A stretch of DNA of 37,536 bases from Actinomycetes bacterium (GTDB taxonomy: Bacteria; Actinomycetota; Acidimicrobiia; Acidimicrobiales; Acidimicrobiaceae): NCBI GenBank assembly GCA_021785255.1, contig JAJYGA010000018.1, positions 1-37,536 on the forward strand, written 5' to 3'. Each line of letters starts with the position of its first letter. Position 1 is the stretch's first letter. The position numbers and the translations under genes were made by a program. This document shows, one piece after another, positions 17,000 through 24,617 of the stretch. The notes below the pieces were generated by a model. It was not told the origin of the DNA and searched no databases. It worked only from the letters and a program-made list of their open reading frames with translations.

Positions 17000-18136
17000 A
17001 TGCGAAGCAAGAGAGTTGCTTTTGAGGCAACTGCTTTACTTGGATCAAGAAGCGGGGTAGGAGAGTTTGCATACGGTCTTTTGACAAAACTTGCTGATGA
17101 AGATTTTGAGGTTGACGCTTTCGCGATTAGTTGGCGGAGACGACATCTACTGAAGGATCAACTACCCCAAGGAGTAGGATTTATCGACCGGACTATGCCA
17201 GCAAGGCCTCTGCATATTTTGTGGGACAACTTTAATGCTCCAACAATTGAGCACATTTTGGGAGGCGGTTACGACCTTGTTCATGGGTCTAACTTTTTTG
17301 TTCCTCCTTCAAAGAGGATTCAAAGGGTTATGACGGTCCATGACCTCACTCCGCTACATTACCCTGAAATGTGTCTTGCACCAGTATTAAAGTATCCACA
17401 CTACATAGCGCAGTCGATAAGAAAAGGAGTGTTTATTCATACTCCTACTGAATTTGTAAAACATGAAATAATGGAGATTTTCAATGCCCCTGATGAACAG
17501 GTCTTTGCCATTGCACACGGAGTACCTACGGACGCCTATAGTCCCGTAGATACCGTCTCTGTGGAGTTCGTAAACAAGCTCCGTGAAGTTATGGCCGGTC
17601 GCCACGTACTACTTGCGGTAGGAACCATCGAACCACGAAAGGGATATCTTGAGTTTCTCGACGCGCTAAAGATATTGCAGCAGGAGCGAAAGGACTTCGT
17701 GTTCGTGATTGCTGGAGCGAAAGGCTGGGGATGGGAGCAGTTTCAAAGGAGACTCTCTCATTTGATGGACACCAGTGCTGTAGTAGTCCTAGGATGGGTA
17801 AGCGATGCTGAGAGAAAGTGGCTCTACGACAACGCTACCACGCTCGTGTTTCCCTCTATATATGAAGGTTTCGGCTTGCCGCCCCTTGAAGCGATGACAC
17901 GGGGCCTTCCGGTGATCTGTTCTGACGCCAAAGCAACGCTAGAGGTTGTCGGTGACTGTGCAGTTGTGGTAAAGGGCCATGATCCGGTCTTGTGGAGTGA
18001 CACAGTGAGTCGGGTTATCGACGACTCCGAGCTGAGGTCTGACCTCAGTCGAAGAGGAAGGGACAGAGCGAAGATGTTTACATGGAAAAGAGCAGCCCAT
18101 GAGATGCGAGCGGCTTATCGGAGGATACTTGAATAA
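17000..18136 (+). CDS. GT4 family glycosyltransferase (first of three)
   Basis: 378 residues, GT-B fold, retaining glycosyltransferase. The N-terminal acceptor domain has the Gly-rich GVGEF loop and a VHDLTPLHYP segment; the C-terminal donor domain has the GTIEPRKG motif, a GAKGWGWEQ segment, and the EGFGLPPLEAMTRGLPV motif whose first Glu contacts the nucleotide-sugar. The frame is open from 16988, but ATG at 17000 has a perfect GGAGG at 16990-16994. It resembles mannosyl/rhamnosyl transferases of polysaccharide clusters. Donor and acceptor are unknown. It starts the second half of the glycan block, divergent from cofD. Confidence 0.85.
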   Translation: MRSKRVAFEATALLGSRSGVGEFAYGLLTKLADEDFEVDAFAISWRRRHLLKDQLPQGVGFIDRTMPARPLHILWDNFNAPTIEHILGGGYDLVHGSNFFVPPSKRIQRVMTVHDLTPLHYPEMCLAPVLKYPHYIAQSIRKGVFIHTPTEFVKHEIMEIFNAPDEQVFAIAHGVPTDAYSPVDTVSVEFVNKLREVMAGRHVLLAVGTIEPRKGYLEFLDALKILQQERKDFVFVIAGAKGWGWEQFQRRLSHLMDTSAVVVLGWVSDAERKWLYDNATTLVFPSIYEGFGLPPLEAMTRGLPVICSDAKATLEVVGDCAVVVKGHDPVLWSDTVSRVIDDSELRSDLSRRGRDRAKMFTWKRAAHEMRAAYRRILE

Positions 18137-18158
18137 CCTGGATAAGTGGAACTGTCGT

Positions 18159-18170
18159 TAGGATTTTAAT
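18159..18170 (+). promoter_or_regulatory. Leaderless -10 box for the second GT4 gene
   Basis: TAGGAT (18159-18164), six bases, then GTG at 18171. No Shine-Dalgarno sequence precedes the GTG and no clear -35 box is present. This would allow a separate internal leaderless transcript 34 bp after the end of the first GT4 gene. Confidence 0.45.
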
Positions 18171-19283
18171 GTGCAGGTACTGATTTGTGCTGACCAACTA
18201 CATCAAAGGGTTTCTGGGGGCACTGGTGTATACCTCAGAGCTACTTTACGTGCGGCTAAGAGCCTGTCTGGTTCTGGTGGAGGTCCAAACTGGGTACTTT
18301 ACGGATCTCGACCTAGTGGCAACACTAAAGGCGAGATCGCAGATATGGGCTTCAAATTTCACTACTCACACTTTGCGAACCCAATAGCTCAAAAACTTTG
18401 GGATCTCGGACTTGACCGCCCTCCTCGGAGATATCATCACTACCACTCTTTCTCTATGGGAGGACCGAGACCGTTTCCACGAAACCCCGCTTCTCCAACG
18501 CAGAGTTACGCCGTATACGATGCGCTATGGGAGTCTCAGGCGGATACGTATCCTCCTTCAGGCCGCAAGTGGCACCGACGACGATTTGCCCAGATAAGAG
18601 ATGAAGCGGACAAGATAGTAACCATCTCTGCGGAGTCTAAAGAGACGCTTATTTCTTTAGGAGTGGACTCAAATAGGCTGGAAGTGATTCCTCCAGGTTC
18701 GGATCATCTTCCCAATGCAGATCTCGAAGCTGGCCTCAGACTCTTAAAAAACTTAGGAATACAAGGCGATTTTTTAATTTCGGTGTCGACCTTGGAACCA
18801 AGGAAAAACCTTAAAAGATTGATTGCGGCTTTTTGTGCCGTTGCTAGGGAGTTTGGAGATCCGATGTCTCTGGTGATTGTAGGTCCAGATGGATGGGGAG
18901 GATCAATTAAACCTGAAAAAAATGTATATCTGGTAGGTCGGGTTGCGGAGAGTGTTCTTTCCGCGCTTTATCAAAAGGCGGTGGCGATGATCTACGTTCC
19001 CCTTGAGGAAGGTTTTGGACTACCGGTTCTTGAGGCAAACGCAGCATGCCTTCCAGTCGTCTCTTCGAAGGTACCAAGTGCTACATACGAAAACACTCTC
19101 ATGGTGGATCCAAGAAGTGAGACAAGCATAGCCGAGGGCATGCGACGCGTCGTTGCTGAAGACCAACTGAGATCTTCGCTAGTTACACAGGGGCTTATGA
19201 CTGCCAACGAGTTTAGCTGGGCGGAGACCTATAGAGCTCATCAACGTTTGTTTGCAAAACTTGCGAGTACTGGTAGTGAATAA
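18171..19283 (+). CDS. GT4 family glycosyltransferase (second of three)
   Basis: 370-residue GT-B fold enzyme. Conserved parts include SGGTGVYLRA near residues 15-24 in the acceptor domain, STLEPRKNLKR near 205 opening the donor domain, VGPDGWGG near 237, and LEEGFGLPVLEA near 278-289. It is clearly a paralogue of its two neighbours, though overall divergence is substantial. Exactly 35 bp around the EGFGLP motif are identical to the third GT4 gene. The GTG start is supported only by the leaderless spacing. The 3' end overlaps the next gene. Substrate unknown. Confidence 0.85.
   Translation: MQVLICADQLHQRVSGGTGVYLRATLRAAKSLSGSGGGPNWVLYGSRPSGNTKGEIADMGFKFHYSHFANPIAQKLWDLGLDRPPRRYHHYHSFSMGGPRPFPRNPASPTQSYAVYDALWESQADTYPPSGRKWHRRRFAQIRDEADKIVTISAESKETLISLGVDSNRLEVIPPGSDHLPNADLEAGLRLLKNLGIQGDFLISVSTLEPRKNLKRLIAAFCAVAREFGDPMSLVIVGPDGWGGSIKPEKNVYLVGRVAESVLSALYQKAVAMIYVPLEEGFGLPVLEANAACLPVVSSKVPSATYENTLMVDPRSETSIAEGMRRVVAEDQLRSSLVTQGLMTANEFSWAETYRAHQRLFAKLASTGSE
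19002..19036 (+). repeat. 35-bp perfect repeat, copy 1 (in second GT4 gene)
   Basis: Identical to 20101-20135 over 35 consecutive bases and different immediately on both sides. It encodes LEEGFGLPVLEA in both genes. Identity at all synonymous positions is more than protein conservation requires, so a short gene-conversion tract is likely. Confidence 0.85.
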
Positions 19284-20379
19284 CCTTGTTACGTTAGACG
19301 TAAGCGCGGTTCCATCTAAGCCTACGGGCGTTGGCCGTTATGCCATAGAACTCATCAAGGGTATGTCAGTGTTCAACGAAGGAGATGTGACGATTGGTAC
19401 CTGTGTTTCCTCGTCGAATGCTCATCTTTTCGAAGGCTTTGATTCTGTTCACACCTTCATACAGTCTCCGGGGAATAGGGGATTACGACTCATCTGGGAA
19501 CAAAGCTTGTTGTCTCGGCGCCTTAATAAGTCACATGTCAAAGTTCATCATGGTCTGCACTATACGGTTCCGCGACGGTATCGAGGCGCTGTTGTCGTGA
19601 CTGTTCATGATATGACCTTGATCAGTAATCCAAGATGGCACGAAACGACGAAGGCCCTTTTCTTTGGAGATGCAATTCGTTATGCAGCTCGTCGCGCTGA
19701 TGTAATTGTCGTGCCGTCATTTGACACGGAGAAGAAGTTGAAGGATCTTCTGAGTCCAAAAGGTCAGGTGGTGGTTATACCTCATGGTGTAAAAGCGCGT
19801 CAAGATACTGCTTCGGTTGATTCTGCGGGACCCCAAAGAGCTGAACCATACATTTTATTCGTGGGAACAATTGAACCTAGAAAATCTTTGGAGACGCTGG
19901 TTTGGGCCTTTGAAGAGGTTGCATCACGTGTCGAAGATCTAAGGTTGGTCGTTGTGGGTCAGCTTGGATGGAAGGCTCAAGAGGCGAAAGCTGCATTGGA
20001 GGGGTCGCGGTTTCGTGACCGCATCGATGTTTTGGGCTTTGTTGAAGACACCGAGCTTGGACAGCTTTACCGACACGCGGCTGTGTTTGTCTATCCATCG
20101 CTTGAGGAAGGTTTTGGACTACCGGTTCTTGAGGCGATGGCGTATTATATTCCAGTTGTGACGACGAAAAATACTGCTATGGAGGAAGTCTCTCAAGGTT
20201 ATGCGTCATTGGTGGCTGCTGGCGACGTGGGCGACTTGGCCGGAGCGATTATTCAAGAGCTTGAGGCACCTAAGTCGTTTCTTCAGAATCGCATGACTAT
20301 AGCTAATGAGCGCCTTAGTATCTACACATGGGAGCGATCAGCAAGTGATCATCTGGCTGTTTATAAGAGTCTCTTGTAA
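19261..20379 (+). CDS. GT4 family glycosyltransferase (third of three)
   Basis: 372 residues from the TTG at 19261, giving the natural beginning MRVLVVNNL; the frame extends to a TTG at 19252, and neither has a clear Shine-Dalgarno sequence. Either way the start overlaps the previous gene by 20-30 bases, so translation is probably coupled. Motifs: TGVGRYAIEL in the acceptor domain, VHHGLHYT and VTVHDMTLI, then GTIEPRKSLE, VGQLGWKAQE and LEEGFGLPVLEAMAY in the donor domain. It shares a 35-bp perfect identity with the second GT4 gene. Donor probably a GDP- or dTDP-sugar made in this cluster; not determinable. Confidence 0.84.
   Translation: MRVLVVNNLVTLDVSAVPSKPTGVGRYAIELIKGMSVFNEGDVTIGTCVSSSNAHLFEGFDSVHTFIQSPGNRGLRLIWEQSLLSRRLNKSHVKVHHGLHYTVPRRYRGAVVVTVHDMTLISNPRWHETTKALFFGDAIRYAARRADVIVVPSFDTEKKLKDLLSPKGQVVVIPHGVKARQDTASVDSAGPQRAEPYILFVGTIEPRKSLETLVWAFEEVASRVEDLRLVVVGQLGWKAQEAKAALEGSRFRDRIDVLGFVEDTELGQLYRHAAVFVYPSLEEGFGLPVLEAMAYYIPVVTTKNTAMEEVSQGYASLVAAGDVGDLAGAIIQELEAPKSFLQNRMTIANERLSIYTWERSASDHLAVYKSLL
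20101..20135 (+). repeat. 35-bp perfect repeat, copy 2 (in third GT4 gene)
   Basis: The partner of 19002-19036, located 1.1 kb away in the same orientation and in the same codon frame of a paralogous gene. Confidence 0.85.
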
Positions 20380-20409
20380 TAGACAAGATCGAGATGGAAG
20401 AGGTAGAGT

Positions 20410-21312
20410 TTGAGAGCGCTGGTAGTGGGATCGTCAGGGTTTGTGGGTACATGGCTTGTGGAGTACCTGCGTTCAGTAGATGACGAAGTTCAGTTGCTTC
20501 CAAGCGGCGTAGATATAAGAGATGGTGAAGTACTCAGAGAATACTTTCAGCAGATACAAGTTGATGCCGTCTACCACCTGGCCGCGCAGAGTCACGTCGG
20601 AAGGTCTTGGTCGCATCCTGAGGAAACTTATATGGTCAACGTAATCGGCACCGCAAATGTTTGCGAGGCAGTTCGATCCATGTCGATACCTCCCAAGCTT
20701 CTTTTCGTCTCCTCATCTGAGGTTTATGGTAGGGTTACCCAGGGAGAGTTACCTATAAGTGAGGTTCAATCACTGGCACCAGTTAGTCCCTATGCGGCCT
20801 CTAAAGCAGCAGCCGAGGAGGTGGTCAAGCAGTTGTTTTATGGTTCCTCGATTCCTGTCGTGGTCGCTCGTTCTTTCAACCATATTGGTCCTGGTCAGGG
20901 AGAGTCTTTTGTGGCGTCAGCTTTAGCGAAACGCTTAGTATCGGCGCAGATGAAGGGTACGGACGAGATCAAGGTAGGAAACCTAAAGGCCCGACGTGAC
21001 TTTACCGATGTGCGAGATGTGGTGAGAGCCTATCGCTCTATGGTGGAGAAGGCTGACAGTTTCGAAGTTTTCAATGTTTGCTCAAGCTCATCACTCTCTG
21101 TAGAACAACTGGCGAACTTGATGATTAAGCAGTTAAACATTGAACTAAAGCTCATAGTATCGCCCGAACTTGTGCGGCCACTTGACGTGTTCGAGGTTGT
21201 AGGCTCCAATGCCAAGGTCAGATCAGTGACAACTTGGAAGCCTGAGATAGATATTCAAAGTACTATAAAAGATCTCTTAGAGTATTGGAGAGGACATCTC
21301 CTAACTTCTTGA
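20410..21312 (+). CDS. GDP-4-keto-6-deoxymannose reductase-like SDR
   Basis: 300-residue extended SDR. GSSGFVGTWL near residues 7-16 binds the coenzyme; SSSEVYG near 100 and YAASKAAAE near 132-140 hold the catalytic Ser and Tyr/Lys; ARSFNHIGPGQG near 157-168 is typical of GDP-6-deoxy-4-keto-D-mannose reductases (RMD), which make GDP-D-rhamnose. The enzyme that makes its keto-sugar substrate, GDP-mannose 4,6-dehydratase, is not in the window, although a likely GDP-mannose synthase is (13240-14313). The TTG start has GGAAGAGG upstream. It may alternatively be a general NDP-sugar 4-epimerase. Confidence 0.75.
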   Translation: MRALVVGSSGFVGTWLVEYLRSVDDEVQLLPSGVDIRDGEVLREYFQQIQVDAVYHLAAQSHVGRSWSHPEETYMVNVIGTANVCEAVRSMSIPPKLLFVSSSEVYGRVTQGELPISEVQSLAPVSPYAASKAAAEEVVKQLFYGSSIPVVVARSFNHIGPGQGESFVASALAKRLVSAQMKGTDEIKVGNLKARRDFTDVRDVVRAYRSMVEKADSFEVFNVCSSSSLSVEQLANLMIKQLNIELKLIVSPELVRPLDVFEVVGSNAKVRSVTTWKPEIDIQSTIKDLLEYWRGHLLTS

Positions 21313-21340
21313 TCTCTTGTTCGACCTCACCTCGTATGCC

Positions 21341-21356
21341 TTGGAGCTTGCTCCAA
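21341..21356 (+). terminator. Short palindromic hairpin between glycan genes
   Basis: TTGGAG and CTCCAA flank four bases (CTTG), giving a 6-bp perfect stem 29 bp after the SDR stop. No T-run follows. It lies in a 220-bp gap that otherwise shows no gene and may separate the GT4 operon from the large GT2 gene. Confidence 0.3.
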
Positions 21357-21532
21357 CTCAGTAGCGCCAGCCCCACGGTGATATAGCCGGCTTTTGCAAA
21401 GTCCGGTTGGTTAGTTCTTGATTCCACACCAACATCTTACTTTCTATTAGTCCTGTTCATATGCGAACTATGTCTTTAAGGTCTCCAAAACTACGCTAAA
21501 GGAGTGCAAAACTTGGTAGGATTATCTCTCTG

Positions 21533-24500
21533 ATGTCACAAGCACCTCGTGTTAGCGCCGTCGTGGTCGCATGCGATCCTGGTGAGTACTTGATAGAGTG
21601 TCTCCATTCTCTTCGAGACAGCGGCTATCCTAACTTGGAAGTCGTTGTCGTAGATAACCACTCTGTTATAGAGGTAGGTGAAACAGTTGAGAGCGTTTTG
21701 CCTGATGCTACTGTCGTGCGAGCTAATGAACGACTGGGATATCCCGAAGCGGCCAATTTGGGAGTTTCTAAGACATCACACCCTGCTTACATACTCATGA
21801 TGCACGATGATGCAGCCATTCTTCCTGATGCAATCCCTGCCATGTTGGAGGTTGCATTTGCGAAAAATGCCGCCATTGTGACGCCAAAGATCTCGGTATG
21901 GGACTCACCGTCTCAACTTCTCCAGGTAGGTGCAGAGATTGATAGAACGGCATCTTTAGCCCCAAGAATTGACGTTGGAGATCTCGACCAAGGTCAATAT
22001 GACTCCATAGACGAGGTGGCGGTCGCGCCAGGAGGAGTCCAACTCATACGAGCGGACTTATTCACGTCCTTGGGTGGATTTGACGAAGGTCTCAAGTTGT
22101 TCGGCGAAGACGTTGACTTCTGCTGGAGAGCTGTAAGCGTCGGCGCCAAGATCTATTGTGCTCCAAGAGCTAGAGCTCGGCACCTCCTCGTTGCAACTTT
22201 GTTCAAACCAAGTCGAAGTTTTGTAAGTCGATTTAGGGAGGAGGAGAGTCGCTATCGAGTAGGTGTGAGTCATCTCTATCGAATTAGAAATACGAGACGT
22301 GCGCAGCTGAGAACAATTTTGAAGAGCGCTACAGGGGTTTCTAAAGTTCGCGGTGTAGCTACGTTCATGTTGGTGTCATTTATGGAGTCCTTGTTTTACC
22401 TGGTTACAGGACGGTTGAGACTGGCTCTTGCGCCCATTGATGCTATTGCTTGGAACATAGCACATTTGAAGGAGATATCCAAGGAGCGAAAACGACTAAG
22501 AAGACTTAGAACTGGGTCAAGTGGAGGTGCTGTAGCTTTCGTAGGAGTTAGCACGAGGGCGAGGGCGTTTTTAGTTGCGAGACGATCCATTCGAAAGATG
22601 GTCACAGAGGGCAAGATTCCCCGAGGCGAGCGACCTGAGTATCTGCGAGAAGACGACCTTGAATCGCATCCATCGATAGAGAACGTGAGTGGAGTACGAA
22701 AATCATTGGATCGTATCTCAAACATAGTTTTGGTGCTAGGAGTGCTCGCCGTAATTCTGCCTTCAGTACCGGTGGCGATTGGACACTCTCCGTTGATCGG
22801 CTCGATGGCGTCATTCCCATCTCCAACTACGCTACTTTCAAGCTTTTTTCATGGTTCTTATGGTTCGAGAGTGTTGCCGTCCAGTTTCGCGCCGACGGCG
22901 GATCTCGTACTGTCTCTGTTGGGCTTTATGTTCTTTGGAGCCATGGGCGTGCTTCACCAAGCTATCTTGTTCTTTGCGGAACTGATTGGCATCTACGGCA
23001 TGTATAGTCTTGCTGCAAAGGTGGCTACACGCTCATCTGCAAAGATGGTGGCTGGTATCTATGGAACTTTACCGTTGCTTGCCCAGTCGATACATTCGGG
23101 AAACTTCTTCGGAGTCATAGGTTTTGGAGCAGTTCCTGTTTTGCTCGCAATGCACGCTGGAGCCTCCGACGCCGTACGGCTTTCTAGACGAGTTATGCGG
23201 AGATCCATTCTGGCATTAGCGCTGGTATCTGCCCTTGTTGCGGCCTTTGTGCCGGTAATATTTGTTGTCTATGTACTGACGATCTTGACGTTCTTGCTAA
23301 TTTCTGTGCTAAGCGGCGAGCGCGGGCGAGCACGCCGGAGCGCGTTTGTTTTGTTTGTAGTGTCTATTGTCACCATCGCATTGAATATTCCATGGTCACT
23401 TACTTTTTTCTACTTACCTGTTGGCGTGTCACGTCTATTTGGCCCTACAAATCTTCAGGGACTGTCGTTTCTCTCTGTCCTTTCATTCAAGGTCAGCTCC
23501 GGGTATGCGATTCCTTCAACGTACGCACTGGTTGTGGCGTTTACTCTGTTAGGTCTGACTTTTTCCAAGGCAGCAAAGGGTGCTCAAATTGGCCGAAGAT
23601 TGGCAATATTTATAGTTCTATCGTTAATAGGACTTGCGTTTAGCAGAGGCATATTTGGCGACACTCCTTTGCCACTGTGGACAATAATGATCTTTGGAGC
23701 TAGCTTCCTGCTTACAGGTAGCGCTGTGGCACTGGATGCGCTAGCGGACGATCTACCCAGATTCAACCTTAGCGTTAGACATCTACTTGCTGGCATAGGC
23801 GTTGCGTCGCTCGTGGTGGCAGTAGTTGTGGGTATGGTACAGATGACGCGCCCTCGCTTTGACATGCCGACTTCGGGCTTCAATGGGACTAGCTCGTTCA
23901 TGTCCTCCTTGCCACCGGGTCAAGGCGTACTTTGGATGGGCTATTCTGAGCTTCTTCCGGTGGGGAGTTGGAAGATAACCGATGGACTCTCTGTGGGAGT
24001 AGTAGGATCTGCGACGCCGGACTTTAGGGCTCTTTATCCTCCCGCAACCTTTGGCAGCGACAAGAAAATCATGGAGGCAGTCAAGTCGGCGTTGCTTGGA
24101 CATGAGGTCCTTTTGGGTCGTGTGCTAGCTGAACAAGGCGTGCGATACGTTGTGATTCCTCAGCCTACATCGCATTTGGGCGCCTTTGAGGGAACGCCCT
24201 TAGACGTAGTCTTAGAGCGTCAAATTGACATGAAACAACTTCTCGTAGACCCGACGGTAGTCATGTACCAAGTTACCCAGACACCTAGATCTGTCTTTAT
24301 GTCAAGCTCAACTGTGGTGTCGACATTGCGGTATGTTGGAATCGCGGTAGAGCTACTGGTTTTGGGAGTAGTCCTTTATGGCCTTATAATGCGAAGATCT
24401 TGGGTCATGAACCTCAGTGTTGAGGAGTTTATCCGTAAGATTTTTCGTAGATCTGCGCCAGACACGAGAGGCACGCGCAAGGGACACAAGGACATGCTAA

Positions 24501-24607
24501 AAAACCATGGAGATAGTCACGATGTCGTTGTAACAAATGTTGTAAATCATGTTGGAAGTCCAAAAGCAGATACGAGTGAGTCGGATATTTTCGGTGATGA
24601 GAGATGA
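21533..24607 (+). CDS. GT2 glycosyltransferase fused to a large polytopic membrane region
   Basis: 1024 residues. The first ~300 form a GT-A glycosyltransferase: SAVVVACDPGEYL, VVVDNHS, MMHDDA near 88-93 as the metal motif and GEDVDFCWR near 190-198. A linker is followed from about 395 to 770 by roughly a dozen hydrophobic helices, then an extracytoplasmic domain (about 775-930), one more helix (about 933-953) and a charged cytoplasmic tail. I recall such giant GT2 proteins next to DUF5719 genes and F420 genes in actinobacteria; this window keeps that grouping. It probably glycosylates a lipid-linked or surface acceptor at the membrane. The ATG lacks a close Shine-Dalgarno sequence; TAGGAT ends 10 bases upstream, and a six-codon TTG ORF with GGAG stops on the overlapping TGATG. 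Confidence 0.85.
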   Translation: MSQAPRVSAVVVACDPGEYLIECLHSLRDSGYPNLEVVVVDNHSVIEVGETVESVLPDATVVRANERLGYPEAANLGVSKTSHPAYILMMHDDAAILPDAIPAMLEVAFAKNAAIVTPKISVWDSPSQLLQVGAEIDRTASLAPRIDVGDLDQGQYDSIDEVAVAPGGVQLIRADLFTSLGGFDEGLKLFGEDVDFCWRAVSVGAKIYCAPRARARHLLVATLFKPSRSFVSRFREEESRYRVGVSHLYRIRNTRRAQLRTILKSATGVSKVRGVATFMLVSFMESLFYLVTGRLRLALAPIDAIAWNIAHLKEISKERKRLRRLRTGSSGGAVAFVGVSTRARAFLVARRSIRKMVTEGKIPRGERPEYLREDDLESHPSIENVSGVRKSLDRISNIVLVLGVLAVILPSVPVAIGHSPLIGSMASFPSPTTLLSSFFHGSYGSRVLPSSFAPTADLVLSLLGFMFFGAMGVLHQAILFFAELIGIYGMYSLAAKVATRSSAKMVAGIYGTLPLLAQSIHSGNFFGVIGFGAVPVLLAMHAGASDAVRLSRRVMRRSILALALVSALVAAFVPVIFVVYVLTILTFLLISVLSGERGRARRSAFVLFVVSIVTIALNIPWSLTFFYLPVGVSRLFGPTNLQGLSFLSVLSFKVSSGYAIPSTYALVVAFTLLGLTFSKAAKGAQIGRRLAIFIVLSLIGLAFSRGIFGDTPLPLWTIMIFGASFLLTGSAVALDALADDLPRFNLSVRHLLAGIGVASLVVAVVVGMVQMTRPRFDMPTSGFNGTSSFMSSLPPGQGVLWMGYSELLPVGSWKITDGLSVGVVGSATPDFRALYPPATFGSDKKIMEAVKSALLGHEVLLGRVLAEQGVRYVVIPQPTSHLGAFEGTPLDVVLERQIDMKQLLVDPTVVMYQVTQTPRSVFMSSSTVVSTLRYVGIAVELLVLGVVLYGLIMRRSWVMNLSVEEFIRKIFRRSAPDTRGTRKGHKDMLKNHGDSHDVVVTNVVNHVGSPKADTSESDIFGDER

Positions 24608-24617
24608 GGTTGCGAAG

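Noticed and set aside
23392-23643. Small plus-strand ORF inside the GT2 gene, and many similar short frames on the opposite strand of other genes
   Set aside because: They lack ribosome sites and family resemblance, and lie wholly within well-supported genes, so they are shadow frames.
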